DNA of 21,282 nt, from positions 1 through 21,282 of the forward strand of contig CALESG010000134.1 in assembly GCA_937907215.1 (NCBI GenBank), written 5' to 3'. A program made the position numbers and the translations under genes. Source of the stretch: an uncultured Ruminococcus sp. Its GTDB lineage: Bacteria > Bacillota > Clostridia > Oscillospirales > Ruminococcaceae. The notes beneath the pieces are model-generated. The model had not been told where the DNA came from. It was given only the letters and a program-made list of their open reading frames with translations, and searched no databases. Shown one piece after another: positions 1-8,460 of the stretch (position 1 is its first letter; every line of letters begins with the position of its first letter).

Positions 1-2331
1 CCCGATGCTTTCCTTCGTGATGGCATTACATTTATATTATTATTGAAAATAGGATTCGCAGGGCTGTTCACCGCTCTGTTTCTTAAATATACATTTAACC
101 GAAATGATATTTCCATATGTTTCTTTGCTGTTATGTATGCTTTGTGCAGCTATATTTTAGGATACAGCTGGAATATTATATGGATAGATACAGTGGCATT
201 GCTGCCTCTTGTAATGCTCGGTACTGTAAAGATCGTGCGTGATAAAAAGTGTGCTGTTTATATTGCAGCACTTGGATTGTCGCTTATATCAAATTATTAT
301 ATTGGATTATTTATTTGCATTTTTACTGTAATAGCATTTTTCTGCATTTGCATTTTTGAATGCCGTGGGTTTAAAGATTTTATTTTATCGGGTTTTAGAA
401 TGCTCGGTTCTACTGTCGTAGGGATTGGACTTGGTGCAGCGATTTTGATTCCGGCATATTTTGCATTGCAGCTTACAAATAGTGCAGATAATTCATTCCC
501 TACAGATATTAGTTTTTACGAAAATTGGTTTGATGTTCTTGCAAATATGACTGCGTTTCGCAAACCTACTGTCAAAGAAGGACTGCCTAATTTATACTGC
601 GGTATTATATGTGTGGTACTTATGGGAATATTTCTTCGTTCTGGAAAAATACGAATTCGTGAAAAAGTTTCAGCGATAATAGTGCTTGCATTTTTAATTA
701 TCAGCTGTAATATGAATTATCTGAATTTTATATGGCATGGATTTCATGTTACAAATATGCTGCCGTATAGATTTTCGTTTTTGTTTTCATTTGTTATGAT
801 AGTTGTAGCTTATCGTGCATTTGAACTTACAGCCTCTGGTAAAATAAAGCATCTTGATATAATAGCGATGACTGTTGTTACTATTATATTTTTTGCGATT
901 ACATGGCTTTCGGAGAAAGATGATTCAGCAACCAGAGCAATGTGGTTTAGCTTAATGATTTCAATATTTTATATAGTTGTAATGTTTCTGTATGAACGAA
1001 AAATTTTTAGGAAAAAAATAATGTTTGGCATGGTAGCCATTGGACTTATTGCAGAAATGTTTGCTCATACTTTCATAAGTTTAAATGAGGTAGGAACATC
1101 GGACTACATTAGTTACCCTTCGAGAAATGAAGATGTTTCAAAGCTTATGGAAGATATAGAAGAAAACGATAAGGATTTATTTAGCAGAACTGAAATGAAT
1201 ACATGGTATACTTTAAATGATCCTGCACTCTATTCTTACAATGGTGTTTCTCAATTTTCTTCTATGGCAAATAAGAATATTACAACATTTTTGAGGACTA
1301 TGGGACTCCCTGGTTCGGAGGCAGGAAACAGATATTACTATGCACTTAGTTCACCGGTTTCAAATATGTTTACTGGTGTGAAGTATATTATATCAAGAGA
1401 AAATTCAGTGCTTGATGATACTGCGCTGGAGATTATTTCATCCGAAGGTTCTGCAAAGGCATATGAAAATAAATATTCTCTTCCTATAGGATTTATGACA
1501 AATGATGATATACTTTCTTATGACGGTATGATGCATACTAATCCATTTGAGGCTCAGAATTCACTTTTTTCAAAGGCTACGGGAATAAGTGAAGCATTAT
1601 TTACACCTATTGATGTTACTCACACTGCTCATATTGGAATGTCTGCTGATAATGGCGTTTATCGCAGAGGATATGGAGTTTATACTTTTAATGCTGATGA
1701 ATCATCAGATTCTCATACATTTAAATTTAATTTTGTACCAAATCAGGATTCAATATTATATGCTTATTTTGCTGCCGATGGTGTAACTAAGGTGGAGATA
1801 TTGCATAATGATTCAAGTATAGGCTCGTATAATGTTACAAAGCAGCAGGGGTTTATAGCACCTATAGGTAAATGTGGTGCCGGTGTAAAGGCAACGGTTA
1901 GCGCTGATATTTCAGATGAAAATGTTAAAAATGGTTCATTGAGAATATATGTTTACTCTCTTAATAAAGCGGTTTTGGAAATGGGTTATGAGAAGCTTAA
2001 AAGTTCATGCGTTCAACTTGATGAATTTTCAGACACATACATTTCCGGAAGTGTAGATGCATTAAAAGACGGGATTTGTTATTTTTCTATTCCACAGGAT
2101 AATGGTTGGAGTGCGTACATTGACGGAGAAAAAACTGATACTAAAACAGTAGGTAATGCTATGCTGGCAGTTCCGGTTAAAAGCGGACAACATAAGATCG
2201 AGCTTAGATATAGTCCAGAAGGATTTAAAGCAGGACTTGTAATATCTGTTTTGTCTGTTATATTATGGCTTGCAGTTTTGCTTGCAGAAATATATATGTA
2301 TAAAATACGGACTAAGGAGAAAAAGATATGA
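1..2331 (+). CDS. YfhO-family polytopic membrane protein (5' end outside window)
   Basis: The frame is open from base 1, and the residues before the first possible start (TTG at 43) already read like YfhO, so the gene begins upstream and about 776 residues are visible. The first ~330 residues are a series of hydrophobic membrane segments with the family-like stretch GYSWNIIWIDTVALLPLVML. A long extracytoplasmic region follows (roughly 350-740), then one last membrane helix and a basic tail ending KIRTKEKKI. YfhO proteins (PF09586) are GT-C-fold membrane proteins. In Bacillus and Listeria, members glycosylate lipoteichoic acid on the outer face of the membrane. The sugar and acceptor cannot be read here. 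The stop codon overlaps the truA start (ATGA), so the two are probably translationally coupled in one operon. Confidence 0.85.
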   Translation, partial: PDAFLRDGITFILLLKIGFAGLFTALFLKYTFNRNDISICFFAVMYALCSYILGYSWNIIWIDTVALLPLVMLGTVKIVRDKKCAVYIAALGLSLISNYYIGLFICIFTVIAFFCICIFECRGFKDFILSGFRMLGSTVVGIGLGAAILIPAYFALQLTNSADNSFPTDISFYENWFDVLANMTAFRKPTVKEGLPNLYCGIICVVLMGIFLRSGKIRIREKVSAIIVLAFLIISCNMNYLNFIWHGFHVTNMLPYRFSFLFSFVMIVVAYRAFELTASGKIKHLDIIAMTVVTIIFFAITWLSEKDDSATRAMWFSLMISIFYIVVMFLYERKIFRKKIMFGMVAIGLIAEMFAHTFISLNEVGTSDYISYPSRNEDVSKLMEDIEENDKDLFSRTEMNTWYTLNDPALYSYNGVSQFSSMANKNITTFLRTMGLPGSEAGNRYYYALSSPVSNMFTGVKYIISRENSVLDDTALEIISSEGSAKAYENKYSLPIGFMTNDDILSYDGMMHTNPFEAQNSLFSKATGISEALFTPIDVTHTAHIGMSADNGVYRRGYGVYTFNADESSDSHTFKFNFVPNQDSILYAYFAADGVTKVEILHNDSSIGSYNVTKQQGFIAPIGKCGAGVKATVSADISDENVKNGSLRIYVYSLNKAVLEMGYEKLKSSCVQLDEFSDTYISGSVDALKDGICYFSIPQDNGWSAYIDGEKTDTKTVGNAMLAVPVKSGQHKIELRYSPEGFKAGLVISVLSVILWLAVLLAEIYMYKIRTKEKKI

Positions 2332-3071
2332 GAAATTTAAAGGTTGTAATGGCGTTTCGTGGAACGAATTACCATGGTTATCAGCGTCAGAATAATGCTG
2401 TTACAGTACAGGAAGTAGTTGAAGGTGCTGTATCTAAAATTCTCAATACTAAAACAATTATTCATGGCTGTTCCAGAACAGACACTGGAGTTCATGCGGA
2501 AATGTTCTGCTTTAATTTTAAAACCGAAAATCAGATTCCTATAAGAAATTTTATACGTGGAATAAATGGCTATCTTCCAGATGACATTTCAGTTCTAAGC
2601 TGCGAAGAAGTGCCGGAAGACTTTCATGCAAGGTTTAGCTGTAAGGGAAAAACATATATTTATCGTATACATAACAGTGAATCAAAAAATCCATTTGCAA
2701 CGGATCTTGCACTCCATTATCGCAGACCGGTTGATATTGAGCTTATGAAAGAGGCAGCAGCATTCTTTGTAGGCACTCATGACTTCGGAAGCTTTTGTGC
2801 AGATTGTTCAAAAAAACTTTCTACAATACGAACTATATATCAATTCCAAATAGAAATGAAAGGGAATAACATAAAAATACTTGTAAAAGGCGACGGTTTC
2901 TTGTATAATATGGTAAGGATATTAGTGGGAACACTGCTTGATATCAATGAAGGCAGAATAAAAATATCTGATCTTGAAAATATTATGAATTCAAGAGATC
3001 GAAGGCTTGCCGGAAGAACAGCATTGCCGCATGGATTGTATCTTCATGAGGTGTATTACGATGGTATATGA
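2328..3071 (+). CDS. truA: tRNA pseudouridine(38-40) synthase TruA
   Basis: This cytosolic enzyme converts uridines 38-40 in the tRNA anticodon arm to pseudouridine. At 247 residues it has the normal family length. The N-terminal strand carries YHGYQRQ, and the catalytic motif SRTDTGVHA sits at about residues 49-57, with the nucleophile aspartate at residue 52. The second half-domain has FHARFSCKGKTYIYRI and, near the C-terminus, DGFLYNMVRILVGTL, both typical of TruA. The start is fixed by the ATGA overlap with the YfhO gene and an upstream AAGGAG. It is a housekeeping gene apparently carried in an envelope-gene operon. No key residue is missing. Confidence 0.97.
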   Translation: MRNLKVVMAFRGTNYHGYQRQNNAVTVQEVVEGAVSKILNTKTIIHGCSRTDTGVHAEMFCFNFKTENQIPIRNFIRGINGYLPDDISVLSCEEVPEDFHARFSCKGKTYIYRIHNSESKNPFATDLALHYRRPVDIELMKEAAAFFVGTHDFGSFCADCSKKLSTIRTIYQFQIEMKGNNIKILVKGDGFLYNMVRILVGTLLDINEGRIKISDLENIMNSRDRRLAGRTALPHGLYLHEVYYDGI

Positions 3072-3118
3072 ATGACGCCGGAAAGGAGGAAGCATTCTTT
3101 CTGTAGAGTGCGGTGCAT

Positions 3119-4279
3119 ATGAGTAAAAATAAAGTTGATATAATTGAAAAGAAGAAAAGAAAAAAAACACAGCGAAGTCTTCTTAGGCTCTTGGTTCTAA
3201 TGCTTATAGCTGCGTTTTGTGTGTTCCTTTACATGGAAAGAGGAAATTGGATAAGCGGTGTAGAAAACAAGATCGAATCTATTCGTCAGAATGATGGCGT
3301 ACTTGCCGATGGAAATTTTCCTCTAAAGGTATTTGATGACGGTGAATATCAATTGCAGGCTATTGATGATAAGCTTGCACTTTTGAGCAATTCATATTTG
3401 TATCTATATTCAGTTAGCGGTGAAAACTCTGATACAAGGCAGATCACATACACTAAACCTGTAATGAAAACAAATGGTGATTATTCTCTATGTTTTGAAA
3501 ACGGAGGTACAAAATTTAGGGTAGACAAAACTGATAACATGATTTATGGTAGAGATTCAGATAACCTTATAATAACAGGTGCCGTCAGTGATATTGGTTA
3601 TACTGCTCTTATAACAGAATCAAATACATATAGTTGTTCAATATATATTTATGATAACAATGGCAAAAAAATATATACCCGAAACTGCGTAGAGCGTGTT
3701 AATGATATAAGCTTTGATACTGACAGCAAGGGTTGTGTCTTTGCGGAATTAAATTCTGAAAAAGGCGAGGTAACAACTGTTTTACGCAGAATAAGATTTG
3801 AAACACAGGATGTAATTTGGACAGCTCCTTCAATGTCTACACTTTGTATAGAAACATCATTTACAAATGACGGCAGAGTTTGTATTATTGGCGATAATAT
3901 GTGTGCATACTATAATAAAAAAGGTCAGCTTGAATCTATGTATACATATGCAGGCACTCTTTTAAGCTATGATGTGCATGGAGGACAGGCAGCTATACTT
4001 ATTCGCAATGATGAAACCAGAGAAACAAGTCTTGTATTATGTGACGGTTCAGCTGAATCACCTATAAGTATTGTTGTCAATTCAGCTGCCTCTTATGTTT
4101 GTGTTAGTGACGGAAAAGCTTATCTTATGAGCGGTGATAATGTTGTATCATATTCATTTGACGGCAATGCCGTTGCAACTGTTTCTCTTGATTATGCTTA
4201 TGAACGTTTTTTAAAGCAAGGAAAATATTTGTTCCTTATGAGCTATGATAAAATAGACAGAGTTAATTTCGATGAATAA
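3119..4279 (+). CDS. DUF5711-like membrane-anchored protein
   Basis: The product has a lysine-rich cytoplasmic N-terminus (KKKRKKTQRS), one hydrophobic helix at about residues 23-40, and a ~340-residue outer domain made of repeated short beta strands, with alternating phrases such as YLYLYSVSGE and ITGAVSDIGYTALI that suggest a beta-propeller-like fold. Its length, topology and position between truA and a CvpA gene fit the DUF5711 family of Clostridia, whose function is unknown. The start is uncertain: ATG at 3119 and in-frame GTG at 3113 are the only candidates after a stop at 3104, yet the strong AAGGAGGA lies ~28 bases upstream, too far for either. It is separated from the next gene by 8 bases and is likely cotranscribed with it. 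Confidence 0.75.
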   Translation: MSKNKVDIIEKKKRKKTQRSLLRLLVLMLIAAFCVFLYMERGNWISGVENKIESIRQNDGVLADGNFPLKVFDDGEYQLQAIDDKLALLSNSYLYLYSVSGENSDTRQITYTKPVMKTNGDYSLCFENGGTKFRVDKTDNMIYGRDSDNLIITGAVSDIGYTALITESNTYSCSIYIYDNNGKKIYTRNCVERVNDISFDTDSKGCVFAELNSEKGEVTTVLRRIRFETQDVIWTAPSMSTLCIETSFTNDGRVCIIGDNMCAYYNKKGQLESMYTYAGTLLSYDVHGGQAAILIRNDETRETSLVLCDGSAESPISIVVNSAASYVCVSDGKAYLMSGDNVVSYSFDGNAVATVSLDYAYERFLKQGKYLFLMSYDKIDRVNFDE

Positions 4280-4287
4280 GGAGTATT

Positions 4288-5154
4288 ATGGGCGTATCAC
4301 AATGGTGGCTGTATGATCTTGTGGTTGCAGCCATAGCAATTCTATGTATATGGAGTGGTGTTAGCGGCGGAGTTTTAAAATCTTGCAGCAGCCTTATAAT
4401 TGGAATAGTTTCTTGTGCATTAGGTGTGTTCCTTTCAGGACCTATATCCGAAATGGTTTATGATTCTTTTTTAAAGGATACTATGCAAAGTACTATTACA
4501 AAAGAACTTGGCAGTGCAGATATAGCAGGCAATATAAGAAGTGAGCTTGAAGACAATGGCATATATATTCCATATGATAATGACCAGATCGCAGATATGC
4601 TTGATGGTATATCAGATAACGATCAATATATAGATCAGGCAGCGAATATGATAGGCATAGATGCAGACGATTTAAAAGAACAGATCGAAGAATCTATTGG
4701 CTATGCTATTGAATCAAATGATAATATTATTCCTGAGTGGGTATCTAAATCTGTTAAAGGCGGCGGCAGTAAAGTTAATATTGGTGCAGCCGCAAACACA
4801 GCCTCTGCAATTTTGAGAAATGATTATACCAATGCATCCGAAAATATAGAAAAAAATTATTTAAAGCCTGTTATAACAGGTTTGTTAAGATCTGTAATAT
4901 TTGTATTGATAGTTATGATTTTTTCGGCAATTCTAAGAACGGTATTGATTGTTTTGCCAAACAAAAAGGAAAGCATTGCCGGAAAATTTATAGGTGCGGC
5001 TTTTGGTGCTGCCAAAGCTGCAATTTACTTGTATCTTATGGTTTTACTTGTAAGCTGTATTTCATCAATGCAAAATGATATGTATCCTTTTTATAGTAAA
5101 GGAACGATAGATCAAACATATTTATTCCGCATATTCTATGATATGTGGCAGTAG
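4288..5154 (+). CDS. CvpA-family membrane protein
   Basis: The protein has 288 residues. It opens with two membrane segments (about residues 8-24 and 30-50) joined by a glycine-rich turn, WSGVSGGVLKSCSS, characteristic of CvpA (colicin V production) proteins. A ~130-residue acidic soluble insert follows, then two more hydrophobic segments near 195-215 and 230-258. CvpA proteins lie in the cytoplasmic membrane and have been linked to envelope stress and protein export, but no biochemical activity is settled. The insert is longer than in the short enterobacterial CvpA. The start ATG at 4288 has AAGGAG just upstream, and the gene lies 8 bases after the DUF5711 gene. Confidence 0.8.
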   Translation: MGVSQWWLYDLVVAAIAILCIWSGVSGGVLKSCSSLIIGIVSCALGVFLSGPISEMVYDSFLKDTMQSTITKELGSADIAGNIRSELEDNGIYIPYDNDQIADMLDGISDNDQYIDQAANMIGIDADDLKEQIEESIGYAIESNDNIIPEWVSKSVKGGGSKVNIGAAANTASAILRNDYTNASENIEKNYLKPVITGLLRSVIFVLIVMIFSAILRTVLIVLPNKKESIAGKFIGAAFGAAKAAIYLYLMVLLVSCISSMQNDMYPFYSKGTIDQTYLFRIFYDMWQ

Positions 5155-5211
5155 ACGCAATGCTGTTTTTATCAGCAACTCATTAAAGCATATAGAAAGG
5201 TGAAGTAAATT

Positions 5212-7551
5212 ATGATTTTATGCAGTAAGTGTAAAAAAAGGCCTGCTGTTGTTTTTATAACATCTATGCAGGGTAGTCAAAGAAAAAATGAAGGCTTGTG
5301 CATGGTTTGTGCAAAGCAAATGAATATTCCACAGGTAACTGAATATATGAAGCAAATGGGTATTACAGATGAAGAACTTGAGCAGATCTCAGATCAGATG
5401 ATGGATCTTATGGACGGCGATAGTTTTGAAATGGGCGGAAGCGGACTTATGCCAAATTTCCTTCAGGATATGATGCGTTCTATTGATAATTCAGCTGATA
5501 ATGATGATTCAGAAGATGAAGCAGAACTTCCATCTGAAACCAATGATAATGACGGCGGCTCAATTGAGAATAATCCGTTTGAATCACTTTTTGGCAAGCG
5601 AAAAGGTGAAAAAATGAACAAAGGCGGAAAGCGAAAAAAGGAGCTTAAATTCCTGAAGAATTATTGTACAAATCTTAGTGAACGTGCCGCTGAAGGAAAA
5701 CTTGATGCGATAATTGGCAGAGATAGAGAAATATCTCGTGTTATCCAGATACTTTCACGCCGTACTAAAAATAATCCATGTTTGATAGGCGAACCTGGTG
5801 TCGGAAAAACAGCTATTGCTGAAGGAATTGCACAGCGTATAAGTGAAGGCAATGTTCCGTTTAATCTTAAGGATAAGAAGGTTTATTTACTGGATCTTAC
5901 ATCTCTTGTTGCCGGTACACAATTTAGAGGTCAATTTGAAAGTCGCATAAAAGGTCTTGTATCAGAAGTAAAGCAAGAAGGAAATATAATACTTTTTATA
6001 GATGAACTGCATAATCTTGTAGGTACCGGAAATTCTGAAGGAGCAATGAATGCTGCAAATATTTTGAAGCCGGCATTATCAAGAGGTGAGGTTCAGGTTA
6101 TAGGTGCTACTACATTTGAAGAGTACAGAAAGTATATAGAAAAGGATTCAGCTCTTGAAAGACGTTTCCAGCCTGTAACAGTTAATGAACCTACAGTTGA
6201 AGAAACAGTGGAAGTGCTTGAAGGTATAAAGAAATATTATGAAGCATTCCACCGTGTTCATGTATCAAAGTATATTGTACGTCTTTGTGCTAAGCTTTCA
6301 GAGCGTTATATAACAGATCGTTTTCTTCCGGATAAAGCTATAGATCTGCTTGATGAAAGTTGTGCTTGTGCTTGTCTGCGTTCTCCTGAAATAGTTGAGT
6401 ATGACAATGCAATAGCGGAACAAATAAGACTTCTTGATGAACAAAAGGCTATTGAAGATGAGGTAGAGATAGATTTTGAGAAGCTTGCTAAGGTCAAAGG
6501 CGATATTATTAAAATAAAAGATAATATAGAAGTTCTTGCCAAGAAGCTTGAAGATGTAAAGGTCACTGAAGATGATCTTGCAAAAGTTATTGAGCTTTGG
6601 ACTGGAATACCGGCAAACAAAATTGAAGAGTCGGAGTTTTCTAAAATATCTGATATTGAAAACAAACTTAATGCTCATATTGTAGGTCAAGAGGAAGCTG
6701 TACATCTTTTGAGCAATGCTATAAAGCGTACAAGAGTACAATTATCAATGCATAGACGTCCTGCATCGTTTATATTTGTAGGTCCTACAGGTGTGGGTAA
6801 GACAGAACTTGTAAAGGTTCTTTCTGAAACTATGTTTGATTCTACAGAACCGCTTATTCGTCTTGATATGACTGAATTTATGGAGAAGCATTCTGTTGCA
6901 AGAATGATAGGTTCGCCTCCCGGATATGTTGGATATGATGAAGCCGGTCAGCTTACTGAAAAGGTTCGCAGAAGACCGTATTCAGTTATATTATTTGACG
7001 AGATCGAAAAAGCTCATCCTGATGTTATGAATATTCTCATGCAGATACTTGATGAAGGCAAGATTGACGATGCACAGGGAAGAACTGTAAGCTTTGAAAA
7101 TACAATTATTTGTATGACATCTAATGCAGGTTCTACTGATAAGAGTGTTGGAGTTGGGTTTAATCGTACAGAAAATGAGATAAATAAAGATAGAGCTATG
7201 AAAGCTTTAAGAGAATTTTTGCGTCCTGAATTTATAAGCAGAATAGATGAAATTATTGTATTTAGAAATTTAGATATTAAGGATTTTGAAAAGATAACTT
7301 CAATTATGCTTGATGAGATGAAAGAACCTTTATTGGAAAAGAACATCACATTTAGTTATGATAATGCAGTCCTTGAGTCGATAGCAAAGCTGGCTTATGG
7401 AAAGCCTTATGGTGCAAGAGATATAAGACGTGTTATTCGTCAGGAAGTTGAAGATAAAATCGCTAATATTATAATTGATAATAATTGTGAAGTTTCATCT
7501 CTGAATGTTTATGTAAATGAAGACGGAAAGATAAATGTAAAGTTTAGTTAA
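5212..7551 (+). CDS. ClpC/ClpE-type AAA+ unfoldase with N-terminal zinc finger
   Basis: This 779-residue protein is an ATP-dependent unfoldase expected to feed substrates to ClpP. Residues 4-33 form a CxxC...CxxC zinc finger (Cys4, Cys7, Cys30, Cys33) like ClpE and McsA, replacing the paired Clp_N repeats of ClpC. An acidic linker follows. AAA domain 1 has Walker A GEPGVGKT at 193-200 and Walker B with Asp264-Glu265. A short middle coiled segment resembling a UVR motif lies near 395-440. AAA domain 2 has Walker A GPTGVGKT at 524-531 and Walker B with Asp596-Glu597. The tripeptide VGF at 648-650 matches the loop by which ClpC docks on ClpP. No ctsR or mcsB gene is near. I cannot decide between the names clpC and clpE; the zinc finger favours ClpE. 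Confidence 0.92.
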   Translation: MILCSKCKKRPAVVFITSMQGSQRKNEGLCMVCAKQMNIPQVTEYMKQMGITDEELEQISDQMMDLMDGDSFEMGGSGLMPNFLQDMMRSIDNSADNDDSEDEAELPSETNDNDGGSIENNPFESLFGKRKGEKMNKGGKRKKELKFLKNYCTNLSERAAEGKLDAIIGRDREISRVIQILSRRTKNNPCLIGEPGVGKTAIAEGIAQRISEGNVPFNLKDKKVYLLDLTSLVAGTQFRGQFESRIKGLVSEVKQEGNIILFIDELHNLVGTGNSEGAMNAANILKPALSRGEVQVIGATTFEEYRKYIEKDSALERRFQPVTVNEPTVEETVEVLEGIKKYYEAFHRVHVSKYIVRLCAKLSERYITDRFLPDKAIDLLDESCACACLRSPEIVEYDNAIAEQIRLLDEQKAIEDEVEIDFEKLAKVKGDIIKIKDNIEVLAKKLEDVKVTEDDLAKVIELWTGIPANKIEESEFSKISDIENKLNAHIVGQEEAVHLLSNAIKRTRVQLSMHRRPASFIFVGPTGVGKTELVKVLSETMFDSTEPLIRLDMTEFMEKHSVARMIGSPPGYVGYDEAGQLTEKVRRRPYSVILFDEIEKAHPDVMNILMQILDEGKIDDAQGRTVSFENTIICMTSNAGSTDKSVGVGFNRTENEINKDRAMKALREFLRPEFISRIDEIIVFRNLDIKDFEKITSIMLDEMKEPLLEKNITFSYDNAVLESIAKLAYGKPYGARDIRRVIRQEVEDKIANIIIDNNCEVSSLNVYVNEDGKINVKFS

Positions 7552-7570
7552 AATAATTAAGTTTGAGCTG

Positions 7571-7594
7571 TCGGATTGCACTGCTGCAGTCCGA
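7571..7594 (+). terminator. hairpin after the Clp ATPase gene, weak terminator
   Basis: A 10-bp stem, TCGGATTGCA with TGCAGTCCGA (one G-T pair), closes a CTGC tetraloop 20 bases after the Clp stop codon. Only a short T run follows (CTCTTT), so termination may be partial. Confidence 0.55.
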
Positions 7595-7624
7595 TAACTC
7601 TTTAAAAAAAATACTGAAAAATGC

Positions 7625-7653
7625 TTGACAAATATTGCTATATGTGATATAAT
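7625..7653 (+). promoter_or_regulatory. consensus sigma-A promoter of the tRNA cluster
   Basis: A perfect -35 TTGACA at 7625-7630 is followed after exactly 17 bases by a perfect -10 TATAAT at 7648-7653, with an extended TGA directly before it. It lies 45 bases upstream of the tRNA-Gly gene, the normal layout for a strong stable-RNA promoter. Confidence 0.92.
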
Positions 7654-7697
7654 AAATACTGTTGTGAGAGCAATAAATAAATTAAGAACTTCGTTAT

Positions 7698-7771
<74 letters not shown>

Positions 7772-7775
7772 ATTT

Positions 7776-7852
7776 GCGCCTTTAACTCAGCTGGATAGAG
7801 TAACTGCCTTCTAAGCAGTAAGCCAATGGTTCGAATCCATTAAGGCGCGCCA
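7776..7852 (+). tRNA. tRNA-Arg (anticodon UCU)
   Basis: The acceptor stem GCGCCTT pairs perfectly with AAGGCGC, the anticodon arm ACTGC-CTTCTAA-GCAGT gives anticodon TCT, and CCA is encoded. It lies only four bases after tRNA-Gly. This tRNA reads AGA, a codon used often in the surrounding host genes. Confidence 0.96.
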
Positions 7853-7882
7853 AAAAAATACGTTCTTTTTAGGACGTTATAT

Positions 7883-7960
7883 GGTGGGTGTAGCTTAGTT
7901 GGTTAAAGCGTCGGATTGTGGTCCCGAAGATCGTGGGTTCGAATCCCATCTCCCACCCCA
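7883..7960 (+). tRNA. tRNA-His (anticodon GUG) with two stem mismatches
   Basis: The anticodon loop TTGTGGT gives GUG, and the histidine identity base G-1 (7883) faces discriminator C (7957) with CCA at 7958-7960. The D arm GCTT/AAGC and the T arm GTGGG-TTCGAAT-CCCAT are intact. Two stem positions do not pair: T7889 faces T7951 in the acceptor stem, and the last anticodon-stem pair is A-C (CGGA against CCCG). It may be functional but weakened, or beginning to decay. The flanking repeat starts at its last two bases. Confidence 0.88.
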
Positions 7961-8075
7961 TCATAGTCATACAAAATAGATGACACGAAGAAAAAGCTCG
8001 AGATTTCGGGCTTTTTTCGTTTTTAGGTGCAAAAAAAGTGCCTGAAAAACCATAGATGACAAAGGGCGATTTTCT
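7959..8075 (+). repeat. direct repeat copy 1 (left boundary of island, putative att site)
   Basis: This 117-bp copy begins at the CA of the tRNA-His CCA end and ends with CGATTTTCT. It aligns with 15296-15408 at roughly 87% identity, with about 11 substitutions and 4 gap bases by hand. The block CATACAAAATAGATGACACG is identical in both. It contains the terminator of the tRNA operon. Confidence 0.85.
7994..8017 (+). terminator. rho-independent terminator of the tRNA cluster
   Basis: The stem AAGCTCGA/TCGGGCTT (one G-T pair, loop GATT) is followed directly by a T run, 34 bases after tRNA-His. It lies inside repeat copy 1. In copy 2 the second arm is lost, so that copy cannot form it. Confidence 0.8.
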
Positions 8076-8136
8076 CATTGAAATGGGATTCGAACGCTGT
8101 AGTTATGATTTTAAGGCAAAAATAATCAAGGATATA

Positions 8137-8174
8137 AGCAGATTTGGAGAAAGAACTTCCGAATCTGCTTTTTC
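8137..8174 (+). terminator. terminator-like hairpin
   Basis: AGCAGATTTGGAG pairs with CTTCCGAATCTGCT (one G-T in the core), and TTTTT follows. It stands within the non-coding left end of the island. Which transcript it ends is unclear; it may belong to a lost gene. Confidence 0.6.
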
Positions 8175-8231
8175 TATTTTTAAATTTTCTGATAAGTTTA
8201 TTCGCCAAATGGCGGTATCTTTTTTCTTTTG

Positions 8232-8266
8232 CTTACTTTTCTTTTTTTAGTAAAAAGAAAAGTAAG
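8232..8266. terminator. A/T-rich perfect inverted repeat
   Basis: CTTACTTTTCTTTTT (8232-8246) and AAAAAGAAAAGTAAG (8252-8266) are perfect complements over 15 bp. The long weak stem could serve as a terminator on the minus strand or as a spacer structure. Confidence 0.5.
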
Positions 8267-8278
8267 TAGAAATTTGAA

Positions 8279-8318
8279 GGCGAGTTTTGTTGAGGTTAAC
8301 GAAACTCGCCTTTTTTTG
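8279..8318 (+). terminator. strong rho-independent terminator
   Basis: GGCGAGTTT (8279-8287) pairs with AAACTCGCC (8302-8310), extended by two more pairs, and is followed by eight T residues. It isolates the island genes to the right from transcription entering from the tRNA side. Confidence 0.85.
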
Positions 8319-8337
8319 TTTTTCAGCGAAAGGAGTG

Positions 8338-8427
8338 ATGCTTGGAGAAAGAAAAACGGAGGTGAATATTATTCGATATTTTGACGCACTTACAGGAATC
8401 GGTGAAAACTTTATAGTAAAAGAATGA
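8338..8427 (+). CDS. possible 29-residue leader peptide of the island operon
   Basis: ATG at 8338 follows AAAGGAG, though only two bases separate them. An internal GGAGGTG could instead start a shorter peptide of the same frame. The peptide ends IRYFDALTGIGENFIVKE and has no recognised family. It precedes the DUF3789-like frame by 33 bases. Small peptides at this position are common in conjugative elements, but this one could be chance. Confidence 0.35.
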   Translation: MLGERKTEVNIIRYFDALTGIGENFIVKE

Positions 8428-8460
8428 GAGAGATAAGCATAGCGATGGGAGGAATATAAA

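Larger units (their letters stand above)
8076..8337. other. non-coding left end of the island with several hairpins
   Basis: No convincing gene is seen in this 260-base stretch. It contains a 13-bp inverted match to the tRNA-His T arm (8083-8095), a small palindrome CGCC-AAAT-GGCG (8203-8214) and the three terminator-like hairpins listed separately. Open frames through it are low complexity (F/K-rich) and overlap the hairpins. Confidence 0.6.

Noticed and set aside
6298..6741. 147-residue minus-strand frame inside the Clp gene
   Set aside because: It lies opposite a clearly conserved AAA+ coding region, is rich in F/Y/I/N from AT-rich antisense, and has no ribosome site.
7869..8078. Minus-strand frame covering the tRNA-His gene
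   Set aside because: Its sequence (MGFEPTIFGTTIRR) is the well-known false translation of an antisense tRNA.
8056..8250. 64-residue plus-strand frame in the left end of the island
   Set aside because: It spans repeat copy 1 and two hairpins, ends in a low-complexity F-rich run, and has no ribosome site.
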